Below, in pieces: positions 49,001-61,109 of a stretch of DNA of 64,000 nt. The translations under genes were made by a program, and so were the position numbers. Under the pieces are notes generated by a model. The model searched no databases and was not told where the DNA came from. It saw only the letters and a list, made by a program, of their open reading frames with translations. This DNA comes from Karalla daura (lineage: Eukaryota; Chordata; Actinopteri; Chaetodontiformes; Leiognathidae): NCBI GenBank assembly GCA_029224185.1, contig JANZKI010000027.1, positions 1,798,001 through 1,862,000 of the forward strand. Direction: 5' to 3'. Within the stretch, counting starts at the first letter, position 1; each line of letters begins with the position of its first letter.

Positions 49001-49032
49001 GGCCAACTAATGAATCTTGCAGCAAAAGCTTC
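40042..49032. repeat. 35-monomer HOR unit 4 (8,991 bp)
   Basis: Same order as unit 2 for 34 monomers, with 256-bp copies starting 42355, 43896, 47236 and 48006. It shares the unit 2 states at 41548 (T), 44559 (G), 46293 (C) and 47936 (A). Its last monomer (48776) is a C-type copy with CCAACTAATG instead of the R copy of unit 2, marking entry to the mosaic zone. Confidence 0.92.
48776..49032. repeat. C-type monomer with CCAACTAATG
   Basis: Monomer positions 233-235 read TAA where the usual triplet is TGC. On the minus strand this places a stop codon early in the recurrent 88-codon frame. Further copies start at 50831, 52373, 56998 and 62137. This family is confined to the right quarter of the window. 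Confidence 0.9.
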
Positions 49033-51087
49033 TCAAATGCATTTTCTCAGTTTCGCGTTCGCAGTTCTACAAAAAGGCTCAACTTGGCTGTCGGAACCCA
49101 CATGACAGGCATTTTGCTGTGCAGTTGTGGCTAACATGATGCATGTGGTAGAAAGAGCTTCTGAAATGCATTTTCCTACAGTTTCACGCTCGTAGTTCTG
49201 TGAAACGGCCGAAATCGGCGTGGTGAACACAATACAGGCAATTTGCTGTATAGTAGGGGCCAACTGCTGAATCTTGCAGCAAAAGCTTCTCAAATGCATT
49301 TTCTCAGTTTCGCGTTCGCAGTTCTACAAAAAGGCTCAACTTGGCTGTCGGAACCCACATGACAGGCATTTTGCTGTGCAGTTGTGGCTAACATGATGCA
49401 TGTGGTAGAAAGAGCTTCTGAAATGCATTTTCCTACAGTTTCACGCTCGTAGTTCTGTGAAATGGCCGAAATCGGCGTAGTGAACACAATACAGGCAATT
49501 TGCTGTATAGCAGGGGCCAACTGCTGAATCTTGCAGCAAAAGCTTCTCAAATGCATTTTCTCAGTTTCGCGTTCGCAGTTCTACAAAAAGGCTCAACTTG
49601 GCTGTCGGAACCCACATGACAGGCATTTTGCTGTGCAGTTGTGGCCAACATGATGCATGTGGTAGAAAGAGCTTCTGAAATGCATTTTCCTACAGTTTCA
49701 CGCTCGTAGTTCTGTGAAACGGCCGAAATCGGCATGGTGAACACAATACAGGCAATTTGCTGTATAGCAGGGGCCAACTGCTGAATCTTGCAGCAAAAGC
49801 TTCTCAAATGCATTTTCTCAGTTTCGCGTTCGCAGTTCTACAAAAAGGCTCAACTTGGCTGTCGGAACCCACATGACAGGCATTTTGCTGTGCAGTTGTG
49901 GCTAACATGATGCATGTGGTAGAAAGAGCTTCTGAAATGCATTTTCCTACAGTTTCACGCTCGTAGTTCTGTGAAACGGCCGAAATCGGCATAGTGAACA
50001 CAATACAGGCAATTTGCTGTATAGCAGGGGCCAACTGCTGAATCTTGCAGCAAAAGCTTCTCAAATGCATTTTCTCAGTTTCGCGTTCGCAGTTCTACAA
50101 AAAGGCTCAACTTGGCTGTCGGAACCCACATGACAGGCATTTTGCTGTGCAGTTGTGGCCAACATGATGCATGTGGTAGAAGAGCTTCTGAAATGCATTT
50201 TCCTACAGTTTCACGCTTGTAGCTCTGTGAAACGGCCGAAATCGGCGTGGTGAACACCATACAGGCAATTTGCTGTATAGCAGGGGCCAACTGCTGAATC
50301 TTGCAGCAAAAGCTTCTCAAATGCATTTTCTCAGTTTCGCGTTCGCAGTTCTACAAAAAGGCTCAACTTGGCTGTCGGAACCCACATGACAGGCATTTTG
50401 CTGTGCAGTTGTGGCCAACATGATACATGTGGTAGAAAGAGCTTCTGAAATGCATTTTCCTACAGTTTCACGCTCGTAGTTCTGTGAAACGGCCGAAATC
50501 GGCTTGGTGAACACAATACAGGCAATTTGCTGTATAGTAGGGGCCAACTGCTGAATCTTGCAGCAAAAGCTTCTCAAATGCATTTTCTCAGTTTCGCGTT
50601 CGCAGTTCTACAAAAAGGCTCAACTTGGCTGTCGGAACACACATGACAGGCATTTTGCTGCGCAGTTGTGGCCAACATGATGCATGTGGTAGAAAGAGCT
50701 TCTGACATGCATTTTCCTACAGTTTCACGCTCGTAGTTCTGTGAAACGGCCGAAATCGGCTTGGTGAACACCATACAGGCAATTTGCTGTATAGTAGGGG
50801 CCAACTGCTGAATCTTGCAGCAAAAGCTTCTCAAATGCATTTTCTCAGTTTCGCGTTCGCAGTTCTACAAAAAGGCTCAACTTGGCTGTCGGAACACACA
50901 TGACAGGCATTTTGCTGTGCAGTTGTGGCCAACATGATGCATGTGGTAGAAAGAGCTTCTGACATGCATTTTCCTACAGTTTCACGCTCGTAGTTCTGTG
51001 AAACGGCCGAAATCGGCTTGGTGAACACCATACAGGCAATTTGCTGTATAGTAGGGGCCAACTAATGAATCTTGCAGCAAAAGCTTC
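49033..51087. repeat. 8-monomer duplication of 46722-49032
   Basis: 46722 and 46979 correspond to 49033 and 49290 (offset 2,311 bp). From 47492 onward the offset is 2,055 bp, because the A7-run 256-bp monomer (47236) is absent from the second copy. The correspondence holds through the TAA-bearing C copy (48776/50831) and then stops: 49033 and 51088 differ. Confidence 0.87.
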
Positions 51088-53657
51088 TCAAATGCATTTT
51101 CTCAGTTTCGCGTTCGCAGTTCTACAAAAAGGCTCAACTTGGCTGTCGGAACCCACATGACAGGCATTTTGCTGTGCAGTTGTGGCCAACATGATGCATG
51201 TGGTAGAAAGAGCTTCTGAAATGCTTTTTCTTACAGTTTCACGCTCGTAGTTCTGTGAAACGGCCGAAATCGGCGTGGTGAACACAATACAGGCAATTTG
51301 CTGTATAGCAGGGGCCAACTGCTGAATCTTGCAGCAAAAGCTTCTCAAATGCATTTTCTCAGTTTCGCGTTCGCAGTTCTACAAAAAGGCTCAACTTGGC
51401 TGTCGGAACCCACATGACAGGCATTTTGCTGTGCAGTTGTGGCCAACATGATGCATGTGGTAGAAAGAGATTCTGAAATGCATTTTCCTACAGTTTCACG
51501 CTCGTAGTTCTGTGAAACGGCCGAAATCGGCGTGGTGAACACGATACAGGCAATTTGCTGTATAGCAGGGGCCAACTGCTGAATCTTGCAGCAAAAGCTT
51601 CTCAAATGCATTTTCTCAGTTTCGCGTTCGCAGTTCTACAAAAAGGCTCAACTTGGCTGTCGGAACCCACATGACAGGCATTTTGCTGTGCAGTTGTGGC
51701 TAACATGATGCATGTGGTAGAAAGAGCTTCTGAAATGCATTTTCCTACAGTTTCACGCTCGTAGTTCTGTGAAACGGCCGAAATCGGTGTAGTGAACACA
51801 ATACAGGCAATTTGCTGTATAGTAGGGGCCAACTGCTGAATCTTGCAGCAAAAGCTTCTCAAATGCATTTTCTCAGTTTTGCGTTCGCAGTTCTACAAAA
51901 AGGCTCAACTTGGCTGTCGGAACCCACATGACAGGAATTTTGCTGTGCAGTTGTGGCCAACATGATGCATGTGGTAGAAAGAGCTTCTGACATGCATTTT
52001 CCTACAGTTTCACGCTTGTAGTTCTGTGAAACGGCCGAAATCGGCGTGGTGAACACAATACAGGCAATTTGCTGTATAGTAGGGGCCAACTGCTGAATCT
52101 TGCAGCAAAAGCTTCTCAAATGCATTTTCTCAGTTTCGCGTTCGCAGTTCTACAAAAAGGCTCAACTTGGCTGTCGGAACACACATGACAGGCATTTTGC
52201 TGCGCAGTTGTGGCCAACATGATGCATGTGGTAGAAAGAGCTTCTGACATGCATTTTCCTACAGTTTCACGCTCGTAGTTCTGTGAAACGGCCGAAATCG
52301 GCTTGGTGAACACCATACAGGCAATTTGCTGTATAGTAGGGGCCAACTGCTGAATCTTGCAGCAAAAGCTTCTCAAATGCATTTTCTCAGTTTCGCGTTC
52401 GCAGTTCTACAAAAAGGCTCAACTTGGCTGTCGGAACACACATGACAGGCATTTTGCTGTGCAGTTGTGGCCAACATGATGCATGTGGTAGAAAGAGCTT
52501 CTGACATGCATTTTCCTACAGTTTCACGCTCGTAGTTCTGTGAAACGGCCGAAATCGGCTTGGTGAACACCATACAGGCAATTTGCTGTATAGTAGGGGC
52601 CAACTAATGAATCTTGCAGCAAAAGCTTCTCAAATGCATTTTCTCAGTTTCGCGTTCGCAGTTCTACAAAAAGGCTCAACTTGGCTGTCGGAACCCACAT
52701 GACAGGCATTTTGCTGTGCAGTTGTGGCCAACATGATGCATGTGGTAGAAAGAGCTTCTGAAATGCTTTTTCTTACAGTTTCACGCTCGTAGTTCTGTGA
52801 AACGGCCGAAATCGGCGTGGTGAACACAATACAGGCAATTTGCTGTATAGCAGGGGCCAACTGCTGAATCTTGCAGCAAAAGCTTCTCAAATGCATTTTC
52901 TCAGTTTCGCGTTCGCAGTTCTACAAAAAGGCTCAACTTGGCTGTCGGAACCCACATGACAGGCATTTTGCTGTGCAGTTGTGGCCAACATGATGCATGT
53001 GGTAGAAAGAGATTCTGAAATGCATTTTCCTACAGTTTCACGCTCGTAGTTCTGTGAAACGGCCGAAATCGGCGTGGTGAACACGATACAGGCAATTTGC
53101 TGTATAGCAGGGGCCAACTGCTGAATCTTGCAGCAAAAGCTTCTCAAATGCATTTTCTCAGTTTCGCGTTCGCAGTTCTACAAAAAGGCTCAACTTGGCT
53201 GTCGGAACCCACATGACAGGCATTTTGCTGTGCAGTTGTGGCTAACATGATGCATGTGGTAGAAAGAGCTTCTGAAATGCATTTTCCTACAGTTTCACGC
53301 TCGTAGTTCTGTGAAACGGCCGAAATCGGTGTAGTGAACACAATACAGGCAATTTGCTGTATAGTAGGGGCCAACTGCTGAATCTTGCAGCAAAAGCTTC
53401 TCAAATGCATTTTCTCAGTTTTGCGTTCGCAGTTCTACAAAAAGGCTCAACTTGGCTGTCGGAACCCACATGACAGGAATTTTGCTGTGCAGTTGTGGCC
53501 AACATGATGCATGTGGTAGAAAGAGCTTCTGACATGCATTTTCCTACAGTTTCACGCTTGTAGTTCTGTGAAACGGCCGAAATCGGCGTGGTGAACACAA
53601 TACAGGCAATTTGCTGTATAGCAGGGGCCAACTGCTGAATCTTGCAGCAAAAGCTTC
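50574..53657. repeat. 6-monomer tandem pair, 1,542 bp each
   Basis: 50574-52115 and 52116-53657 share the same six members: C type; C type with CCAACTAATG; a copy with GAAATGCTTTTTC; a copy with GAGATTCTG and ACACGATAC; a GGTGTAG copy; and an S-type copy with GCTTGTAGTTC. The only difference I found is C/T at monomer position 222 of the last member (T at 52080, C at 53622). Confidence 0.88.
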
Positions 53658-53914
53658 TCAAATGCATTTTCTCAGTTTCGCGTTCGCAGTTCTACAAAAA
53701 GGCTCAACTTGGCTGTCGGAACCCACATGACAGGCATTTTGCTGTGCAGTTGTGGCTAACATGATGCATGTGGTAGAAAGAGCTTCTGAAATGAATTTTC
53801 CTACAGTTTCACGCTCGTAGTTCTGTGAAACGGCCGAAATCGGCGTAGTGAACACAATACAGGCAATTTGCTGTATAGCAGGGGCCAACTGCTGAATCTT
53901 GCAGCAAAAGCTTC

Positions 53915-54171
53915 TCAAATGCATTTTCTCAGTTTCGTGTTCGCAGTTCTACAAAAAGGCTCAACTTGGCTGTCGGAACCCACATGACAGGCATTTTATT
54001 GCGCAGTTGTGGCCAACATGATGCATGTGGTAGAAAGAGCTTCTGACATGCATTTTCCTACAGTTTCACGCTCGTAGTTCTGTGAAACGGCCGAAATCGG
54101 CTTGGTGAACACCATACAGGCAATTTGCTGTATAGTAGGGGCCAACTGCTGAATCTTGCAGCAAAAGCTTC
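53915..54171. repeat. Monomer with private GC-to-AT double change
   Basis: GCATTTTGCTGCG is changed to GCATTTTATTGCG at 53998-53999. I found no other monomer with this change. It ends the minus-strand reading frame with a stop. Otherwise the copy resembles 3560 and 7415, again following an E-type monomer. Confidence 0.85.
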
Positions 54172-54685
54172 TCAAATGCATTTTCTCAGTTTCGCGTTCG
54201 CAGTTCTACAAAAAGGCTCAACTTGGCTGTCGGAACACACATGACAGGCATTTTGCTGTGCAGTTGTGGCCAACATGATGCATGTGGTGGAAAGAGCTTC
54301 TGACATGCATTTTCTTACAGTTTCACGCTCGTAGTTCTGTGAAACGGCCGAAATCCGCTTGGTGAACACTATACAGGCAATTTGCTGTATAGTAGGGGCC
54401 AACTGCTGAATCTTGCAGCAAAAGCTTCTCAAATGCATTTTCTCAGTTTCGCGTTCGCAGTTCTACAAAAAGGCTCAACTTGGCTGTCGGAACACACATG
54501 ACAGGCATTTTGCTGCGCAGTTGTGGCCAACATGATGCATGTGGTAGAAAGAGCTTCTGACATGCATTTTCCTACAGTTTCACGCTCGTAGTTCTGTGAA
54601 ACGGCCGAAATCGGCTTGGTGAACACCATACAGGCAATTTGCTGTATAGTAGGGGCCAACTGCTGAATCTTGCAGCAAAAGCTTC

Positions 54686-57600
54686 TCAAATGCATTTTCT
54701 CAGTTTCGCGTTCGCAGTTCTACAAAAAGGCTCAACTTGGCTGTCGGAACCCACATGACAGGCATTTTGCTGTGCAGTTGTGGCCAACATGATGCATGTG
54801 GTAGAAAGAGCTTCTGAAATGCATTTTCCTACAGTTTCACGCTCGTAGTTCTGTGAAACGGCCGAAATCGGCGTGGTGAACACAATACAGGCAATTTGCT
54901 GTATAGCAGGGGCCAACTGCTGAATCTTGCAGCAAAAGCTTCTCAAATGCATTTTCTCAGTTTCGCGTTCGCAGTTCTACAAAAAGGCTCAACTTGGCTG
55001 TCGGAACCCACATGACAGGCATTTTGCTGTGCAGTTGTGGCCAACATGATGCATGTGGTAGAAAGAGCTTCTGAAATGCATTTTCCTACAGTTTCACGCT
55101 TGTAGCTCTGTGAAACGGCCGAAATCGGCGTGGTGAACACAATACAGGCAATTTGCTGTATAGCAGGGGCCAACTGCTGAATCTTGCAGCAAAAGCTTCT
55201 CAAATGCATTTTCTCAGTTTCGTGTTCGCAGTTCTACAAAAAGGCTCAACTTGGCTGTCGGAACACACATGACAGGCATTTTGCTGTGCAGTTGTGGCCA
55301 ACATGATGCATGTGGTAGAAAGAGCTTCTGACATGCATTTTCCTACAGTTTCACGCTCGTAGTTCTGTGAAACGGCCGAAATCGGCTTGGTGAACACCAT
55401 ACAGGCAATTTGCTGTATAGTAGGGGCCAACTGCTGAATCTTGCAGCAAAAGCTTCTCAAATGCATTTTCTCAGTTTCGCGTTCGCAGTTCTACAAAAAG
55501 GCTCAACTTGGCTGTCGGAACACACATGACAGGCATTTTGCTGCGCAGTTGTGGCCAACATGATGCATGTGGTAGAAAGAGCTTCTGACATGCATTTTCC
55601 TACAGTTTCACGCTCGTAGTTCTGTGAAACGGCCGAAATCGGCTTGGTGAACACCATACAGGCAATTTGCTGTATAGTAGGGGCCAACTGCTGAATCTTG
55701 CAGCAAAAGCTTCTCAAATGCATTTTCTCAGTTTCGCGTTCGCAGTTCTACAAAAAGGCTCAACTTGGCTGTCGGAACACACATGACAGGCATTTTGCTG
55801 CGCAGTTGTGGCCAACATGATGCATGTGGTGGAAAGAGCTTCTGACATGCATTTTCTTACAGTTTCACGCTCGTAGTTCTGTGAAACGGCCGAAATCCGC
55901 TTGGTGAACACTATACAGGCAATTTGCTGTATAGTAGGGGCCAACTGCTGAATCTTGCAGCAAAAGCTTCTCAAATGCATTTTCTCAGTTTCGCGTTCGC
56001 AGTTCTACAAAAAGGCTCAACTTGGCTGTCGGAACACACATGACAGGCATTTTGCTGCGCAGTTGTGGCCAACATGATGCATGTGGTAGAAAGAGCTTCT
56101 GACATGCATTTTCCTACAGTTTCACGCTCGTAGTTCTGTGAAACGGCCGAAATCGGCTTGGTGAACACCATACAGGCAATTTGCTGTATAGTAGGGGCCA
56201 ACTGCTGAATCTTGCAGCAAAAGCTTCTCAAATGCATTTTCTCAGTTTCGCGTTCGCAGTTCTACAAAAAGGCTCAACTTGGCTGTCGGAACCCACATGA
56301 CAGGCATTTTGCTGTGCAGTTGTGGCCAACATGATGCATGTGGTAGAAAGAGCTTCTGAAATGCATTTTCCTACAGTTTCACGCTCGTAGTTCTGTGAAA
56401 CGGCCGAAATCGGCGTGGTGAACACAATACAGGCAATTTGCTGTATAGCAGGGGCCAACTGCTGAATCTTGCAGCAAAAGCTTCTCAAATGCATTTTCTC
56501 AGTTTCGCGTTCGCAGTTCTACAAAAAGGCTCAACTTGGCTGTCGGAACCCACATGACAGGCATTTTGCTGTGCAGTTGTGGCTAACATGATGCATGTGG
56601 TAGAAAGAGCTTCTGAAATGCATTTTCCTACAGTTTCACGCTCGTAGTTCTGTGAAACGGCCGAAATCGGCATAGTGAACACAATACAGGCAATTTGCTG
56701 TATAGCAGGGGCCAACTGCTGAATCTTGCAGCAAAAGCTTCTCAAATGCATTTTCTCAGTTTCGCGTTCGCAGTTCTACAAAAAGGCTCAACTTGGCTGT
56801 CGGAACCCACATGACAGGCATTTTGCTGTGCAGTTGTGGCCAACATGATGCATGTGGTAGAAGAGCTTCTGAAATGCATTTTCCTACAGTTTCACGCTTG
56901 TAGCTCTGTGAAACGGCCGAAATCGGCGTGGTGAACACCATACAGGCAATTTGCTGTATAGCAGGGGCCAACTGCTGAATCTTGCAGCAAAAGCTTCTCA
57001 AATGCATTTTCTCAGTTTCGCGTTCGCAGTTCTACAAAAAGGCTCAACTTGGCTGTCGGAACACACATGACAGGCATTTTGCTGTGCAGTTGTGGCCAAC
57101 ATGATGCATGTGGTAGAAAGAGCTTCTGACATGCATTTTCCTACAGTTTCACGCTCGTAGTTCTGTGAAACGGCCGAAATCGGCTTGGTGAACACCATAC
57201 AGGCAATTTGCTGTATAGTAGGGGCCAACTAATGAATCTTGCAGCAAAAGCTTCTCAAATGCATTTTCTCAGTTTCGCGTTCGCAGTTCTACAAAAAGGC
57301 TCAACTTGGCTGTCGGAACCCACATGACAGGCATTTTGCTGTGCAGTTGTGGCCAACATGATGCATGTGGTAGAAAGAGCTTCTGAAATGCTTTTTCTTA
57401 CAGTTTCACGCTCGTAGTTCTGTGAAACGGCCGAAATCGGCGTGGTGAACACAATACAGGCAATTTGCTGTATAGCAGGGGCCAACTGCTGAATCTTGCA
57501 GCAAAAGCTTCTCAAATGCATTTTCTCAGTTTCGCGTTCGCAGTTCTACAAAAAGGCTCAACTTGGCTGTCGGAACCCACATGACAGGCATTTTGCTGTG

Positions 57601-59053
57601 CAGTTGTGGCCAACATGATGCATGTGGTAGAAAGAGCTTCTGAAATGCATTTTCCTACAGTTTCACGCTCGTAGTTCTGTGAAACGGCCGAAATCGGCGT
57701 GGTGAACACAATACAGGCAATTTGCTGTATAGCAGGGGCCAACTGCTGAATCTTGCAGCAAAAGCTTCTCAAATGCATTTTCTCAGTTTCGCGTTCGCAG
57801 TTCTACAAAAAGGCTCAACTTGGCTGTCGGAACCCACATGACAGGCATTTTGCTGTGCAGTTGTGGCTAACATGATGCATGTGGTAGAAAGAGCTTCTGA
57901 AATGCATTTTCCTACAGTTTCACGCTCGTAGTTCTGTGAAACGGCCGAAATCGGTGTAGTGAACACAATACAGGCAATTTGCTGTATAGTAGGGGCCAAC
58001 TGCTGAATCTTGCAGCAAAAGCTTCTCAAATGCATTTTCTCAGTTTTGCGTTCGCAGTTCTACAAAAAGGCTCAACTTGGCTGTCGGAACCCACATGACA
58101 GGAATTTTGCTGTGCAGTTGTGGCCAACATGATGCATGTGGTAGAAAGAGCTTCTGACATGCATTTTCCTACAGTTTCACGCTCGTAGTTCTGTGAAACG
58201 GCCGAAATCGGCGTGGTGAACACAATACAGGCAATTTGCTGTATAGCAGGGGCCAACTGCTGAATCTTGCAGCAAAAGCTTCTCAAATGCATTTTCTCAG
58301 TTTCGCGTTCGCAGTTCTACAAAAAGGCTCAACTTGGCTGTCGGAACCCACATGACAGGCATTTTGCTGTGCAGTTGTGGCTAACATGATGCATGTGGTA
58401 GAAAGAGCTTCTGAAATGAATTTTCCTACAGTTTCACGCTCGTAGTTCTGTGAAACGGCCGAAATCGGCGTAGTGAACACAATACAGGCAATTTGCTGTA
58501 TAGCAGGGGCCAACTGCTGAATCTTGCAGCAAAAGCTTCTCAAATGCATTTTCTCAGTTTCGCGTTCGCAGTTCTACAAAAAGGCTCAACTTGGCTGTCG
58601 GAACCCACATGACAGGCATTTTGCTGCGCAGTTGTGGCCAACATGATGCATGTGGTAGAAAGAGCTTCTGACATGCATTTTCCTACAGTTTCACGCTCGT
58701 AGTTCTGTGAAACGGCCGAAATCGGCTTGGTGAACACCATACAGGCAATTTGCTGTATAGTAGGGGCCAACTGCTGAATCTTGCAGCAAAAGCTTCTCAA
58801 ATGCATTTTCTCAGTTTCGCGTTCGCAGTTCTACAAAAAGGCTCAACTTGGCTGTCGGAACACACATGACAGGCATTTTGCTGCGCAGTTGTGGCCAACA
58901 TGATGCATGTGGTAGAAAGAGCTTCTGACATGCATTTTCCTACAGTTTCACGCTCGTAGTTCTGTGAAACGGCCGAAATCGGCTTGGTGAACACCATACA
59001 GGCAATTTGCTGTATAGTAGGGGCCAACTGCTGAATCTTGCAGCAAAAGCTTC
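54686..59053. repeat. 17-monomer HOR (4,368 bp), copy 1
   Basis: Order: plain, Y, C, C, R, C, plain, GGCATAG copy, 256-bp Y, TAA-bearing C, GCTTTTTC copy, plain, GGTGTAG copy, S, E, C with C66, C. Length is 17x257-1. The second half re-uses the S-E string of the left end of the window, showing that segments have moved between distant parts of the array. Confidence 0.85.
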
Positions 59054-60595
59054 TCAAATGCATTTTCTCAGTTTCGCGTTCGCAGTTCTACAAAAAGGCT
59101 CAACTTGGCTGTCGGAACACACATGACAGGCATTTTGCTGTGCAGTTGTGGCCAACATGATGCATGTGGTAGAAAGAGCTTCTGAAATGCATTTTCCTAC
59201 AGTTTCACGCTCGTAGTTCTGTGAAACGGCCGAAATCGGCGTGGTGAACACAATACAGGCAATTTGCTGTATAGCAGGGGCCAACTGCTGAATCTTGCAG
59301 CAAAAGCTTCTCAAATGCATTTTCTCAGTTTCGCGTTCGCAGTTCTACAAAAAGGCTCAACTTGGCTGTCGGAACCCACATGACAGGCATTTTGCTGTGC
59401 AGTTGTGGCCAACATGATGCATGTGGTAGAAAGAGCTTCTGAAATGCATTTTCCTACAGTTTCACGCTTGTAGCTCTGTGAAACGGCCGAAATCGGCGTG
59501 GTGAACACAATACAGGCAATTTGCTGTATAGCAGGGGCCAACTGCTGAATCTTGCAGCAAAAGCTTCTCAAATGCATTTTCTCAGTTTCGTGTTCGCAGT
59601 TCTACAAAAAGGCTCAACTTGGCTGTCGGAACACACATGACAGGCATTTTGCTGTGCAGTTGTGGCCAACATGATGCATGTGGTAGAAAGAGCTTCTGAC
59701 ATGCATTTTCCTACAGTTTCACGCTCGTAGTTCTGTGAAACGGCCGAAATCGGCTTGGTGAACACCATACAGGCAATTTGCTGTATAGTAGGGGCCAACT
59801 GCTGAATCTTGCAGCAAAAGCTTCTCAAATGCATTTTCTCAGTTTCGCGTTCGCAGTTCTACAAAAAGGCTCAACTTGGCTGTCGGAACACACATGACAG
59901 GCATTTTGCTGCGCAGTTGTGGCCAACATAATGCATGTGGTAGAAAGAGCTTCTGACATGCATTTTCCTACAGTTTCACGCTCGTAGTTCTGTGAAACGG
60001 CCGAAATCGGCTTGGTGAACACCATACAGGCAATTTGCTGTATAGTAGGGGCCAACTGCTGAATCTTGCAGCAAAAGCTTCTCAAATGCATTTTCTCAGT
60101 TTCGCGTTCGCAGTTCTACAAAAAGGCTCAACTTGGCTGTCGGAACACACATGACAGGCATTTTGCTGCGCAGTTGTGGCCAACATGATGCATGTGGTGG
60201 AAAGAGCTTCTGACATGCATTTTCTTACAGTTTCACGCTCGTAGTTCTGTGAAACGGCCGAAATCCGCTTGGTGAACACTATACAGGCAATTTGCTGTAT
60301 AGTAGGGGCCAACTGCTGAATCTTGCAGCAAAAGCTTCTCAAATGCATTTTCTCAGTTTCGCGTTCGCAGTTCTACAAAAAGGCTCAACTTGGCTGTCGG
60401 AACACACATGACAGGCATTTTGCTGCGCAGTTGTGGCCAACATGATGCATGTGGTAGAAAGAGCTTCTGACATGCATTTTCCTACAGTTTCACGCTCGTA
60501 GTTCTGTGAAACGGCCGAAATCGGCTTGGTGAACACCATACAGGCAATTTGCTGTATAGTAGGGGCCAACTGCTGAATCTTGCAGCAAAAGCTTC

Positions 60596-61109
60596 TCAAA
60601 TGCATTTTCTCAGTTTCGCGTTCGCAGTTCTACAAAAAGGCTCAACTTGGCTGTCGGAACACACATGACAGGCATTTTGCTGTGCAGTTGTGGCCAACAT
60701 GATGCATGTGGTGGAAAGAGCTTCTGACATGCATTTTCTTACAGTTTCACGCTCGTAGTTCTGTGAAACGGCCGAAATCGGCGTGGTGAACACAATACAG
60801 GCAATTTGCTGTATAGCAGGGGCCAACTGCTGAATCTTGCAGCAAAAGCTTCTCAAATGCATTTTCTCAGTTTCGCGTTCGCAGTTCTACAAAAAGGCTC
60901 AACTTGGCTGTCGGAACACACATGACAGGCATTTTGCTGTGCAGTTGTGGCCAACATGATGCATGTGGTGGAAAGAGCTTCTGACATGCATTTTCTTACA
61001 GTTTCACGCTCGTAGTTCTGTGAAACGGCCGAAATCGGCGTGGTGAACACAATACAGGCAATTTGCTGTATAGCAGGGGCCAACTGCTGAATCTTGCAGC
61101 AAAAGCTTC
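60596..61109. repeat. Tandem pair of identical chimeric monomers
   Basis: 60596-60852 and 60853-61109 appear identical by eye. Each has an R-type front (GTGGAAAG, GACATGC, TTCTTAC) joined to a plain back (ATCGGCGTGG, ACAATAC, TAGCAGG); the switch lies between positions 144 and 185. The corresponding monomer in the other HOR copy (56228) is an ordinary plain copy, present once. Confidence 0.87.

Larger units (their letters stand above)
27196..49032. repeat. Superunit copy 2 (about 21.8 kb, 85 monomers)
   Basis: Second copy of 3817-26681, shorter by exactly 1,028 bp (four monomers) because of two separate two-monomer losses, one in the mixed block and one in the 6-monomer HOR of unit 3. Correspondence to copy 1 ends near 48775. 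Confidence 0.86.

Noticed and set aside
48776..49006. Shorter 76-codon frames starting with TTG
   Set aside because: They are the same frame cut by the TAA variant at positions 233-235. A TTG start would only apply under a bacterial code, and this is eukaryotic-type satellite DNA.
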